A stretch of 64,000 bases of DNA, taken from Roseiconus lacunae (GTDB lineage: Bacteria; Planctomycetota; Planctomycetia; Pirellulales; Pirellulaceae). Positions 27,257 through 36,842 of this stretch are shown here, piece after piece. Position 1 is the stretch's first letter. Each line of letters opens with the position of its first letter. The position numbers and the translations under genes were made by a program. The notes below the pieces were generated by a model. The model worked only from the letters and a program-made list of their open reading frames with translations, did no database searches and was not told the origin of the DNA. The stretch covers positions 495,879 to 559,878 of the forward strand of contig NZ_VSZO01000010.1 in NCBI RefSeq assembly GCF_008312935.1, in the 5' to 3' direction.

Positions 27257-28624
27257 ATGACTTATCGAACCCGTCGACTCAAGCAATCTTCACCAACCGC
27301 GATTGCTGTTGCGTTCGGTTTTCCATCCCACCGCATTTTGATCCTGCCTCTTTTGATTCTGTGCGGCGTGCTGCTCGGTAGCACTTGGCCCCATTCCGCA
27401 CAGGCTGGCGAACGATGGACCGACCTGTATGGTAAACGCACCATCGAAGCTGACTTTATTGGTCTGTGGGGCAACAACGTCGTTCTAGAAATGCCAGGTG
27501 GCCGTCGCCTGTCGGTTTCGATGGATCAATTGATCGCCGAAAGCCGTATCCAAGCCCGGCAACTAGAAGAAGAACAAAAACGTCGGCGGACCGAAAGCCG
27601 CTCGTTGATCGAAGCAGATGCGAAAGAGGCCGCCGCCCCCGCGCCGACCCCGCTTCCCGAGCCACCCTCGGTCGCCACCTACGCACCATACTCCGGGTCG
27701 GGCGACATTTTGTCCGTACTTGAATGGCAAGCGAACCAGTTTCGCAATGGGCACATGTTGATCACCGCGTTTGATTCGCTGCCTCCGAGCTACCAAGTGG
27801 AAATTGAACAACTGGTGAAGCAGACCGTTGGCAAACTTGATCCCACTGGCACTCAACAGACGCTTGCTTCGATTCATTCAATCGGCGAATTGATCGTGAC
27901 CCGTCAACGATGGCTGTTCTCCTACCCGCGTCTGGCGAACATGGACGACGTCAATCGAGACATGATCAAGAAGTTGATGTTGTCCCTCGGTGGCGCGATC
28001 CGTGATGGCTTTGACCCACAGGAGCTAAAATTGGAGGACTTGGGTACTCAGCCGCTTCGCCAATGGATCGTCAATCTCGATAGCAAGCTTGCGCCGTACC
28101 TTGCCAGTCTTTCTGACCTCAGCGAGACCGTTGGGATCGCTGAGATGGAATTTGAAGTCGTCGGTGAAGAAAACGGAAAAGCGACGGTGCTGTCCAAATT
28201 TGGTGACCTCGCTATTCCAGCCGAATACGAAAAGGTCGAAGGGGCGTGGATCCAGGCCGGCGGCCCCGAAGGTGGCTTGAAAGAACAGCTTGACAAGTGG
28301 AAAGCCTGGCTCGCCGAAACGCCGGACGGTTCACTGCTTTCGCAGGGCCAAGCGACGATGATCACGGTGATAATCAACGGCTTCACGCAGCCAGCCCTCG
28401 ACGCTCAAAACGCTCGGGAAATGCATGCCCAGATGGACAACCTGGTCAACGGTTTGACGCCAATCGTCACCCAAGTTGCGGCCGCTTACGCGATGGGCAG
28501 GAACAACCGCAACAACGGCTATGACCAAAGCGGTTACGGTGACGAGATGGGCTACGAAGACATGGATCAAAGCGGTGACGATCTATACGAGCCCGGAATG
28601 GACTCGATGAGCAGTGGACCTTAA
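27257..28624 (+). CDS. SHD1-domain protein with signal/anchor sequence
   Basis: A 455-residue protein. A hydrophobic segment (about residues 24-46, ILILPLLILCGVLLGSTW) is followed by RWTDLYGKRTIEADFIGLWGNNVVLEMPGGRRLSVSMDQLI (about 53-92), which matches the SLA1 homology domain 1 pattern often found in planctomycete exported proteins. An alpha-helical Glu/Arg-rich stretch and a Pro-rich linker follow, then a soluble domain of unknown type, and an Asn/Gly/Tyr/Asp-rich low-complexity tail. In yeast Sla1 the SHD1 domain binds NPFxD endocytic signals; the bacterial role is unknown. It ends 6 nt before hemG. Confidence 0.82.
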   Translation: MTYRTRRLKQSSPTAIAVAFGFPSHRILILPLLILCGVLLGSTWPHSAQAGERWTDLYGKRTIEADFIGLWGNNVVLEMPGGRRLSVSMDQLIAESRIQARQLEEEQKRRRTESRSLIEADAKEAAAPAPTPLPEPPSVATYAPYSGSGDILSVLEWQANQFRNGHMLITAFDSLPPSYQVEIEQLVKQTVGKLDPTGTQQTLASIHSIGELIVTRQRWLFSYPRLANMDDVNRDMIKKLMLSLGGAIRDGFDPQELKLEDLGTQPLRQWIVNLDSKLAPYLASLSDLSETVGIAEMEFEVVGEENGKATVLSKFGDLAIPAEYEKVEGAWIQAGGPEGGLKEQLDKWKAWLAETPDGSLLSQGQATMITVIINGFTQPALDAQNAREMHAQMDNLVNGLTPIVTQVAAAYAMGRNNRNNGYDQSGYGDEMGYEDMDQSGDDLYEPGMDSMSSGP

Positions 28625-28630
28625 CAACGA

Positions 28631-30109
28631 ATGCCTCAACGCATCGCGATCATCGGTGGCGGTCTTTCAGGACTGACCACCGCGTTTTACCTTCGGCAAC
28701 AGAATCCCGACTGCATCGTTGAACTGTTTGAAGCGTCGTCTCGTCTCGGCGGTGTCATCGGAACCGAAACCGTTCAGACGGATGCCGGACGGTTTGTCAT
28801 CGATCTTGGCGCCGACATGTTCGCGACCGATCCGTCGGCGGCGATGCAATTGTGCGTTGACCTTGGGATCCAGGATCAGCTACTGATTCCCGACGCGAAA
28901 CGCGCCGGTGCGATGGTCGTACATCGCGGCCGCGTCGTACCGATCCCCGAAGGCTTCGTCTTGATGCGGGCGACCAAACCCTGGCAGATCCTTACCACAC
29001 CGATTTTATCGCCGACGGCCAAACTGCGATTCCTGACCGAACGCTTTCAGTCACCGCAAGCAGAACTCGCCGCAGATAGCAATCACGACCTCAGTGTCGG
29101 CGACTTCGTTCGTCATCGGCTCGGACAGGAAACACTCGATCGCCTGGTCGAACCACTCGTCGCCGGTATCTACACCGCTGACATCGAAAAGCTAAGCCTG
29201 AAAGCGACGATGGCACCGATCGTTTCGATGGTTCAAAAACATGGCTCACTGGCCAAAGCCACGCTTAGCCGTCGCCGTGAAAATGTGGACTCAACGGAAC
29301 GTAATAGCGCCGGCGCCCGCTATCAACGCTTCCGTGGGTTGCCCAACGGGATGGGGCAACTGATCGGCACGCTCGCCGAACGCATCGGGTCGGAAGTAAT
29401 CCAACTGAATGCGGATGTGAATCGATTACGATTCGATGGCCGACAGTGGTCTGTCGCCGTGAACCGATCGCACGGCGCCGAACAGGTCTTTGACCAAGTT
29501 GTCATCGCAACCCCGGCCGCTATCGCTGCCAAACTATTCGATTCGATCGACCTTACACGGCCTGGTTCCGTTGACGCTGCCAACATCAATGCAGCGTGCC
29601 AGACTGCGGCGCGGGGCATGGCTTCGATTGAATCCGCGTCCGCCGCGATCGTTGTTTTGTGTCTTGCCAAGTCGCAGGTCCGGCGATTGCCTGACAAGTT
29701 TGGGATCGTAGTCCCAAGTGCGGAACAGCGACACGCGCTTGCGATCAGCTTTGCTAGCCACAAATACCCTAGCCGTTGCCCGCAAGATCACGTCATCGCG
29801 CGGGTGTTCTTTGGAGGGGCACTTCAAGCCACCGACCTCGAGCGATCAGATGACGACTTGATCGAACTCGCCAAGCGTGAACTCGGGGAATTGATTGGCC
29901 TCGAAGGGGTCCCGACGATCGCCAAGGTAGTTCGCTGGAATAACGCGATGCCGCAGTATCATGTCGGCCATTTGAACAGGGCCGATCAAATTGAATCGGC
30001 GGTTGAACAGATTCCGAATCTGCAACTGGCCACGAACGCCCTCCGCGGGGTAGGCATCGCGCCCCTGATCGCCAGGGCAAAGGCGATTGCTGACACGATC
30101 GGACGTTAG
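28631..30109 (+). CDS. hemG: Protoporphyrinogen oxidase (HemY/HemG-type)
   Basis: A 492-residue FAD-dependent oxidase with the N-terminal dinucleotide motif IAIIGGGLSGLTTAFYLRQ, the ELFEASSRLGGVIGTE motif, and the C-terminal RWNNAMPQYHVGHLNR and NLQLATNALRGVGI blocks typical of the family. It catalyses the penultimate step of heme synthesis (protoporphyrinogen IX, or coproporphyrinogen III in the coproporphyrin route, oxidised by O2). No other heme gene is nearby. It is packed 6 nt after the SHD1 gene. Confidence 0.92.
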   Translation: MPQRIAIIGGGLSGLTTAFYLRQQNPDCIVELFEASSRLGGVIGTETVQTDAGRFVIDLGADMFATDPSAAMQLCVDLGIQDQLLIPDAKRAGAMVVHRGRVVPIPEGFVLMRATKPWQILTTPILSPTAKLRFLTERFQSPQAELAADSNHDLSVGDFVRHRLGQETLDRLVEPLVAGIYTADIEKLSLKATMAPIVSMVQKHGSLAKATLSRRRENVDSTERNSAGARYQRFRGLPNGMGQLIGTLAERIGSEVIQLNADVNRLRFDGRQWSVAVNRSHGAEQVFDQVVIATPAAIAAKLFDSIDLTRPGSVDAANINAACQTAARGMASIESASAAIVVLCLAKSQVRRLPDKFGIVVPSAEQRHALAISFASHKYPSRCPQDHVIARVFFGGALQATDLERSDDDLIELAKRELGELIGLEGVPTIAKVVRWNNAMPQYHVGHLNRADQIESAVEQIPNLQLATNALRGVGIAPLIARAKAIADTIGR

Positions 30110-30148
30110 CAAGTCGTGACGACGCTGGACGTGCCGGTATCCTGTGGC

Positions 30149-31243
30149 ATGGACACGACTCGGAACTCATTACTGGAAAACACCGAACGAGGGCTTTATT
30201 GTCCCGCCGGCGACTTCTATGTCGACCCACGCCGCCCGGTTAAGCGGGCGGTGATCACACACGCCCACTCCGACCATGCCCGTTGGGGCTGCGATCACTA
30301 CCTGGCAGCCCAGAAAAGCGAACACTTACTGCGGATGCGTTTGGCTTCCGATGCCGAGATCGATTTCCTGCCGTACGGGAAAACGGTTTCCCACCACGGT
30401 GTCGAGATCACGTTCTATCCTGCCGGACACATCCTCGGGTCGGCTCAGGTTCGGATCGAACGTGATGGCGAAGTCGCCGTGGTTGCCGGCGATTACAAAC
30501 TCGGTCCCGATGCGACATGCGAAAGCTGGGAACCGATCCGCTGCGATCTATTCGTGACCGAATCGACGTTTGCCCTGCCAGTCTATCGATGGCGTGATCA
30601 ATCCGAGATTTTCTCTGGCATTAACGAATGGTGGAAACGCAGCGCCGAAGAAGGCAAGTGCTGCTTGCTTTACGGATATGCGGTTGGCAAAAGCCAACGA
30701 CTGTTGGCGGGCCTTGATCCCGCGATCGGTCCGATATTGACTCATGGTGCGGTAGAAAAAGGTGTCGCCGCATACCGTGCGTCCGGGGTGCCGCTGCCGG
30801 AAACCACGTATGTCGGCGAACTCGATCGTAAACATGACTTTGCCGGTTCGATGGTTGTCGCGGTACCAAGTGCTCATGGGACACCTTGGATGCGGCGGTT
30901 CGGTCGGGTCACGACCGCGATGGCGAGCGGTTGGATGATGATCCGCGGGACTCGTCGGCGACGAGCTGCCGATCGTGGCTTTGTACTCAGTGACCACGTC
31001 GACTGGGCCACCACGTTACAAGCGATCGAACTCTGCGACCCCCAGCAGGTCTGGGTACACCACGGCTACTCGGCAATTCTCGCACGATACCTGCGTTCGA
31101 TCGGTCGTGATGCCGTCGCCCTCGATCGCACCGGCCCCCGTGAAGAAGCGAACGATGATGAAGCAAATGGCGAATCGACGGTCGAGAGCGGTCCGGTTAC
31201 AGCCGCAGATGATTCCCCCACTGCAACCGAGGGTAATCGATGA
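30149..31243 (+). CDS. Ligase-associated DNA exonuclease (metallo-beta-lactamase fold)
   Basis: About 364 residues from ATG 30149; an in-frame GTG at 30116 would add 11 residues. The family start NTERGLYCPAGDFYVDPRRPVKRAVITHAHSDHARWG contains the metal-binding HxHxDH motif, followed by YPAGHILGSAQV, VVAGDYKLGPD and VTESTFALP. This matches the beta-CASP/MBL exonuclease that is regularly encoded beside an ATP-dependent DNA ligase. The stop overlaps the ligase start by 4 nt (31240-31243), indicating translational coupling. The C-terminal tail is acidic and poorly conserved. Confidence 0.9.
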   Translation: MDTTRNSLLENTERGLYCPAGDFYVDPRRPVKRAVITHAHSDHARWGCDHYLAAQKSEHLLRMRLASDAEIDFLPYGKTVSHHGVEITFYPAGHILGSAQVRIERDGEVAVVAGDYKLGPDATCESWEPIRCDLFVTESTFALPVYRWRDQSEIFSGINEWWKRSAEEGKCCLLYGYAVGKSQRLLAGLDPAIGPILTHGAVEKGVAAYRASGVPLPETTYVGELDRKHDFAGSMVVAVPSAHGTPWMRRFGRVTTAMASGWMMIRGTRRRRAADRGFVLSDHVDWATTLQAIELCDPQQVWVHHGYSAILARYLRSIGRDAVALDRTGPREEANDDEANGESTVESGPVTAADDSPTATEGNR

Positions 31244-32892
31244 AGCGGTTTGCGGAAATGTATTGGCGATTGGATTCGACGACGAAGACAAATGAAAAAG
31301 TCGCCGCGATGGTCACCTATTTCAGTAGCGCCCCGGCATCCGATGCCGCCTGGGCGATCTATGTACTGGCCGGGCGCAAACTTCGACAGCTCGTCCCGAA
31401 CAAGTTGCTAAGACAATGGGCAGCCGAAGTCGCCAATATCCCTGCTTGGCTATTCGAAGAATCGTATTCATCGGTTGGCGACTTGGCAGAAACGATCACC
31501 TTGATTGTCCCGCCAGGCTCCCACAATCATGATGGATCGCTGGTCGATTGGATCGAGGATCGACTACTGCCGCTGCGGAAACTGCAACCAGAACAACAGC
31601 GTGAAAAGATTCTGGAAATCTGGGAACAGACCGATCCCGAGATACGATTTGTCGTCATGAAGGTCATCACCGGCGGCTTGCGAGTCGGCGTCAGCAAACG
31701 GTTGGTTACGCGGGCAATCGCCCAAGCAACACAGATTGATGTCGAAACGATTGCTCATCGGTTGATGGGAAACTGGGAACCGAACGCATCGTTCTTCCGA
31801 TCGCTGATCGATCCGAACGACGGCGATACCAAGGTCAGCCGGCCGTACCCGTTTTGTTTGGCACATCCGATCGAGCAAGCGACGTCACCCGACCGTGAGG
31901 GTGGCCCACGACAAGCAGCCGAGATCGCCGGCTCGATCGGATCGGCAGATGCCTTTGCCGCTGAATGGAAATGGGATGGCATCCGTGGCCAAGTCATCCG
32001 CCGCGAAGGCCAAACGTTTCTCTGGTCACGTGGCGAAGAACTGATGGAAAACCGTTGGCCGGAGATCGAAACCGCCGCCACGAACCTGCCCGACGGGACG
32101 GTACTTGATGGTGAGATCTTGGGCACCGAAATCGATGACGAAGGCCGTATTCAAGGCGTCTTGCCGTTCGCCCAACTACAACGCCGTATCGGTAGAAAGC
32201 AAGTCGGCAAAAAATTACTTAGCGAAGTCCCGGTCGTTTTTTATGCGTTTGATTTATTGGAACGCGACGGGATTGACCTGCGGCAACAATCCTTTCGCGA
32301 AAGACGAAGCCAATTGGAACAAGTCATCGGCCTTGCGAATCATCCCAATCTTTGTGTGACCGAATTGATCGAAGCTACGGATTGGTTCGACCGAGCTAAG
32401 TTACGCGAAACCAGTCGACAACGGCAAAGCGAAGGGTTGATGTTGAAACGCTGGGACAGTGTTTACGATGTCGGTCGAGTTCGCGGGACATGGTGGAAAT
32501 GGAAAGTCCAGCCCTACACGATCGATGCCGTGTTGATTTATGCGCAACGTGGCCATGGAAAGCGAGCAAGCCTTTATACCGATTACACATTCGCGCTTTG
32601 GGACGAAGGCAATCTCGTCCCCGTCGCCAAAGCGTACAGCGGGCTGGACGACCGGGAGATTCGACAAGTCGACCGCTTCGTTCGACAAAACACCAACGAA
32701 TCCTTCGGCCCTGTTCGTAGTGTCACACCGGAATTAGTTTTCGAAATCGCCTTCGAAGGACTGAGTCGCAGCACACGACACAAAAGCGGCGTCGCGACCC
32801 GATTTCCACGTATCCTACGTTGGCGTCACGACAAACGCCCCAACGACGCGAACCAGTTGAGCGAACTTAAGGCGTTGCTGCCCAATGAGTGA
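31240..32892 (+). CDS. ATP-dependent DNA ligase (LigB-type)
   Basis: A 550-residue ligase: N-terminal DNA-binding domain, adenylation domain with the nucleotidyl-transfer motif EWKWDGIRGQ (Lys244), motif III-like VVFYAFDLLERDG, motif IV-like SEGLMLKRWDS, motif V WWKWKVQPYTIDAVLIYAQ, and an OB-fold end. It seals nicks using ATP and is probably used in repair rather than replication. It overlaps the upstream exonuclease by 4 nt and the downstream helicase by 8 nt. Confidence 0.95.
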   Translation: MKRFAEMYWRLDSTTKTNEKVAAMVTYFSSAPASDAAWAIYVLAGRKLRQLVPNKLLRQWAAEVANIPAWLFEESYSSVGDLAETITLIVPPGSHNHDGSLVDWIEDRLLPLRKLQPEQQREKILEIWEQTDPEIRFVVMKVITGGLRVGVSKRLVTRAIAQATQIDVETIAHRLMGNWEPNASFFRSLIDPNDGDTKVSRPYPFCLAHPIEQATSPDREGGPRQAAEIAGSIGSADAFAAEWKWDGIRGQVIRREGQTFLWSRGEELMENRWPEIETAATNLPDGTVLDGEILGTEIDDEGRIQGVLPFAQLQRRIGRKQVGKKLLSEVPVVFYAFDLLERDGIDLRQQSFRERRSQLEQVIGLANHPNLCVTELIEATDWFDRAKLRETSRQRQSEGLMLKRWDSVYDVGRVRGTWWKWKVQPYTIDAVLIYAQRGHGKRASLYTDYTFALWDEGNLVPVAKAYSGLDDREIRQVDRFVRQNTNESFGPVRSVTPELVFEIAFEGLSRSTRHKSGVATRFPRILRWRHDKRPNDANQLSELKALLPNE

Positions 32893-35383
32893 GTCTGATC
32901 GATCGACACGCGGCGACGATCGTATTAATCCGCGGCAGATCGTTGATGCGTTTTTCTCAGAAACCGGTTGGAAACCATTTCGGTTTCAAATCAGCGCATG
33001 GAACGCGTACGATCGCGGTCAAAGCGGCTTGATTCATTCGGCGACCGGAACCGGAAAGACACTCGCCGTTTGGATGGCGCCGATTCTTTCTTGGTTAAAA
33101 CAAAACCGAGATCGTTCACGGTGGAATCCCAAACGTCCGCCGGCCCTACGCACGATTTGGCTCACCCCGCTGCGCGCACTCGCCGGAGACACCGAAGCGG
33201 CCTTGCGTCAGCCACTTGAATCGATCGGATTACCGTGGACTCTCGATAGCCGTACCGGTGACACGAAAGCAAGCGTGAAAGCGAGGCTGCTTAAGAAGCT
33301 TCCAACCGCCTTAGTCACAACGCCGGAAAGCCTGTCGTTGATGCTGACTCACGAAAAGTTGCTTGAACAACTTGCGACCACGGAAGCAGTGATCGTCGAC
33401 GAATGGCATGAACTACTTGGCACCAAACGCGGAATTCAAACCGAACTGGCACTCACGCGGCTGCGACGGCTTTGCCCGAATCTGCGAACCTGGGGGTTAA
33501 GTGCGACGTTGGGTAACCTGGATGACGCGATTGCCGCGCTGGTCGGCCAGTCCCCGAGCGCCCCCGCGAAAATCATCGAGGGCTATCGCAAAAAGAAACT
33601 GAAACTTCGGTCGGTGATCCCCAAGCACATTGAACGTTTCCCTTGGTCCGGTCACATCGGGACCAAAATGATTCCGCAAGTTGCCGAGGAACTTGAACGT
33701 ATCGAATCGGCACTCGTGTTCGCCAATACACGTAGTCAAACTGAGATCTGGTACCAGCATCTGCTCGCCAAACGCCCTGACTGGGCCGGGCAGATCGCAT
33801 TGCATCACGGTTCATTGGACGCATCGGTTCGCCGCTGGGTCGAATCGGAATTGAAAGAAGGACGCCTGAAAGCAGTCGTCTGCACCAGCAGTCTCGACCT
33901 CGGTGTGGACTTCACCGCAGTCGATCTCGTCGTTCAAATCGGTAGTCCCAAAGGGGCGGCGCGTCTTCTGCAACGCGCCGGCCGTAGCGGCCATCGGCCA
34001 GATGCGGTCAGTCACATGGCTTTTGTCCCAACCCACGCGATCGAATTAATTGAATTGGCCGCGGCAAAGGACGCGATTGAGCGGCGTGAATTGGAATCGA
34101 AGCTCTTCCATCACAAACCTCTTGATGTGCTCGCCCAACACTTGGTGACGATCGCGATCGGCGGTGGTTTCACAGCGGCGTCGATGCTGGACGAAGTCCG
34201 AGATTGCTTCGCATACCGAGACTTGACCGATCAAGAATGGACTTGGGTGCTGGATTTCGTTGTCCGCGGCGGCCAGTCCCTTGATCGCTACCCAGAGTTC
34301 AAACGGGTCCGTATCGAGAACGATCGCTACACGGTTCAGGACAAGCGGACGATTCGGATGCATCGCATGGGGATCGGAACAATCGTCAGCGATGCCGCAA
34401 TGAAAGTGAAGTATCTCAAAGGCACGACGCTGGGGACCGCCGAAGAACACTTTTTGGCAAAGCTGAACCCCGGCGATCGATTTCTGTTTGCCGGTCGACT
34501 GGTCAGCCTCGTACGAATCCAAGACAACGCGGCCTATGTCAAACGTGCAAACGGAACTCCAGACACGGTTCCGCGATGGATGGGCGGCCGTATGCCACTA
34601 TCGACAGAATTGAGCGACGCGTTGCGACGCAAACTGGAGGAAGCAGCCGAAGGGCGATTGGTCGGCCCCGAGATGAAAGCCTTGGATGGATTGTTCGAAA
34701 TCCAAAAACGATGGAGTGTCCTACCGGCCCGCAACGAATTCTTGGTCGAAAAAATCAAGACGCGGACGGGTTATCAAGTCTTTCTATTTCCATTCGAAGG
34801 TCGTCTCGTTCATGAAGGACTCGCTGCGGTCTTGGCCTATCGAATCAGCAAGCACCAAGCACTATCGCTCTCGATGGCCTGCAACGACTATGGAATTGTC
34901 TTGCAGTCACCGAGTGAACTACCAATCGAATCGGCGCTGGCAACAAACTTGCTCTCGCCCAACGGTCTTGAAGAAGACATCATCGCCAGCATGAACTCGA
35001 CCGAAATGGCGAAACGGCAATTCCGCGAAATCGCACGAGTCGCTGGATTAGTTCACGCGGGCTTTCCAGGCCAGAACAAGAGCAACAAGAACTTGCAGGC
35101 GAGCAGCAATCTATTTTTCGATGTCTTCGAAAAGTATGACCCGGAAAATCTGCTGCTCGTTCAGGCCCGTCGTGAAGTCCTGCAATTTCAGCTAGAGGCG
35201 GGACGCATGAAGGCAGCCTTGGAACGCATCGAATCGTGTCGTTTGCTTCTCACAGAACCTCCCAAAGTAACACCCCTGGCATTTCCTTTGTTGGTCGACA
35301 AACTTCGCGAGCGGGTCAGCAGTGAAACGCTGGCCGATCGAATCGCTCGACTACAAGCAAGCTTAGAGAAAGCGGCGGGGTAG
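32885..35383 (+). CDS. Ligase-associated DEXH-box helicase (Lhr-like)
   Basis: An 832-residue superfamily 2 helicase. Walker A is HSATGTGKTL (about 51-60), motif II is DEWH (172-175), motif III is SATLGNLDD, and motif VI is QRAGRSGHRP. A winged-helix and Lhr core C-terminal region follows. This is the third member of the exonuclease-ligase-helicase module; a 3'-5' DNA translocase role in repair is known for Lhr-type enzymes. The usual fourth partner, a PdeM-type phosphoesterase, does not follow it. Confidence 0.95.
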   Translation: MSESDRSTRGDDRINPRQIVDAFFSETGWKPFRFQISAWNAYDRGQSGLIHSATGTGKTLAVWMAPILSWLKQNRDRSRWNPKRPPALRTIWLTPLRALAGDTEAALRQPLESIGLPWTLDSRTGDTKASVKARLLKKLPTALVTTPESLSLMLTHEKLLEQLATTEAVIVDEWHELLGTKRGIQTELALTRLRRLCPNLRTWGLSATLGNLDDAIAALVGQSPSAPAKIIEGYRKKKLKLRSVIPKHIERFPWSGHIGTKMIPQVAEELERIESALVFANTRSQTEIWYQHLLAKRPDWAGQIALHHGSLDASVRRWVESELKEGRLKAVVCTSSLDLGVDFTAVDLVVQIGSPKGAARLLQRAGRSGHRPDAVSHMAFVPTHAIELIELAAAKDAIERRELESKLFHHKPLDVLAQHLVTIAIGGGFTAASMLDEVRDCFAYRDLTDQEWTWVLDFVVRGGQSLDRYPEFKRVRIENDRYTVQDKRTIRMHRMGIGTIVSDAAMKVKYLKGTTLGTAEEHFLAKLNPGDRFLFAGRLVSLVRIQDNAAYVKRANGTPDTVPRWMGGRMPLSTELSDALRRKLEEAAEGRLVGPEMKALDGLFEIQKRWSVLPARNEFLVEKIKTRTGYQVFLFPFEGRLVHEGLAAVLAYRISKHQALSLSMACNDYGIVLQSPSELPIESALATNLLSPNGLEEDIIASMNSTEMAKRQFREIARVAGLVHAGFPGQNKSNKNLQASSNLFFDVFEKYDPENLLLVQARREVLQFQLEAGRMKAALERIESCRLLLTEPPKVTPLAFPLLVDKLRERVSSETLADRIARLQASLEKAAG

Positions 35384-35447
35384 CGACCGAATGACTGTTG
35401 AAACCGCCCTTGTTAAAAAGGCAAATCAATCGATCGACAGGGCGCAT

Positions 35448-35493
35448 AAAAAAACCCCGTTGGTGGGTCAGAACATTGACGTCACCAACGGGG
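35448..35493 (-). terminator. Rho-independent terminator for the small minus-strand gene
   Basis: On the minus strand a perfect 11-bp stem (35483-35493 with 35455-35465) is followed by seven T residues (35454-35448). It lies about 40 nt after the stop of the gene at 35534-35797. It faces the helicase gene and may also separate the two convergent transcripts. Confidence 0.9.
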
Positions 35494-35533
35494 TGTCTGG
35501 GTCGCTCGGATCACACCGAGCCAGCGTCGTCGT

Positions 35534-35797
35534 CTATTCGCGAGGACGAATCGCTCCGGTCAAACCGGTGTAATCGACGCGGTCGGTGGTATGCCACAAG
35601 GGTTGACCACGTTCGACACGTTGACGCAAGATTTCAATCTTTTCGGGACTGCCCGCGGGAGCGTCGGTGGGGTTGAAGTTGTCGTCTTCGTTCGGAACGA
35701 AATCTTCGTCATGCCCGTAACGCAGGATTGCTTCGAAAACGTTCTTGCAACGGCTCATTTCTTTCATCGGTTCTAATTCTACCTCTGTGTGTGCCAC
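35534..35797 (-). CDS. Small conserved protein of unknown function
   Basis: An 87-residue acidic protein with the block RCKNVFEAILRYGHDEDFVPNEDDNFNP and the end VDYTGLTGAIRPRE. The sequence looks constrained, with no low complexity and an ordered C-terminus, and the gene is followed by a strong intrinsic terminator; both support it being real. I recall similar proteins in planctomycetes, but this was not searched. No domain, signal peptide or membrane segment is seen. Confidence 0.75.
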   Translation of the reverse strand: MAHTEVELEPMKEMSRCKNVFEAILRYGHDEDFVPNEDDNFNPTDAPAGSPEKIEILRQRVERGQPLWHTTDRVDYTGLTGAIRPRE

Positions 35798-36329
35798 GAC
35801 CGAGCTCTATCGGTACCAAAGTGGCGTATCGCATTCGCTTTCATCTTGGAAAGCAGTGATTGGGTTGGATCCAAGTTGTGCGGAATAGATTCACGTCTCG
35901 CTAAGTCAATGAAGACGTCGTCGCGACAACTGATGACGAGGGATTATTGACGTCGAATTTCGTGAGTCAAGAAAAATTGTGGGTGGCTTGATTCCCGTCA
36001 CATTGCCAACGGCGAGTTGAACCCGACAATCTCGTTGCCAAGGAGCCGCTGCATTCTCGAGCCGAACACCGTCGGAAATCGGCAACTTCGCCGCGACTTC
36101 ATCTGTCAAGGGGGCGAATCTTAACACTGGCACCCAGAATCGGTGAATCATAACGCCTCCACTTGGTCAAGCGGGGGTAGGGTGGCACAGTCCATTTCGG
36201 CCCCCCAGCCCCTTTCAATTTCCGGGGCAATCACTAGGTTTCATGGGCAAGATGTGGCGGGATTTTTTTTGATATTTTTTTAAAATCCGCCTCGGTTTAG
36301 TTCGGTCATTTCGTCATTTTGGGCGGGTC
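35798..36329. other. Spacer between divergent small genes
   Basis: About 530 bp without a supported gene. A notable AT tract (36262-36285, mostly T then A) lies about 45 nt upstream of the YjbQ gene and may be part of its promoter. A minus-strand frame at 35906-36151 has no recognisable features and was not called. Confidence 0.5.
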
Positions 36330-36746
36330 ATGTGGGTTCAGAAAACTTTAACACTTCCTTCGCATCGCCGCGGCTTCCATCTGATCACTGCTGCAGTGGT
36401 CCGGGCAATCCCGGAAATCGAGTCCATCAAGACCGGTTTGCTGCACGTATTTATCCAGCACACGAGTGCTTCGTTGACCATTAACGAAAACGCAGACCCT
36501 GACGTTCGCGTTGACTTTGAGACGGCGATGAACCACGCGGTGCCCGAATCGCTGCCCTATGTCCATACATTGGAAGGCCCTGACGATATGCCTGCCCATG
36601 TCAAAGCAAGCATGATGGGCGCCAGCGTTCAGATCCCTGTCAGCAACGGCGAATTGATGCTGGGGACATGGCAGGGAATCTATCTTTGCGAGCACCGTGA
36701 CCATGCGAGTTCACGCCGCATTGTGGTTACTTTAACGGGCGAGTGA
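36330..36746 (+). CDS. YjbQ/UPF0047 family protein
   Basis: A 138-residue protein with the family pattern GLLHVFIQHTSASLTINENADPDVRVDFE, MPAHVKASMMGASVQIPV and LGTWQGIYLCEHRD. The conserved His, Glu and Asp residues of the presumed active site are present. Members have weak thiamine-phosphate synthase activity in vitro; the true function is unsettled. It precedes the OxyR-like gene by about 96 nt on the same strand. Confidence 0.9.
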   Translation: MWVQKTLTLPSHRRGFHLITAAVVRAIPEIESIKTGLLHVFIQHTSASLTINENADPDVRVDFETAMNHAVPESLPYVHTLEGPDDMPAHVKASMMGASVQIPVSNGELMLGTWQGIYLCEHRDHASSRRIVVTLTGE

Positions 36747-36842
36747 ACCTGAGGTTCGAGCGCTCCACCTGCACAGCGACTCCGCTGATGCGACCGATCG
36801 AACGGTTTCGGCCGACGAGAATGACGAAATGGTGCCAGTGAA

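Noticed and set aside
35906..36151. 81-residue minus-strand open frame
   Set aside because: No recognised pattern, no clear ribosome-binding site and a position in a spacer; could not be supported.
36182..36200. TGGCAC-like sequence resembling a sigma-54 -24 box
   Set aside because: The expected GC of the -12 box is missing at the right distance.
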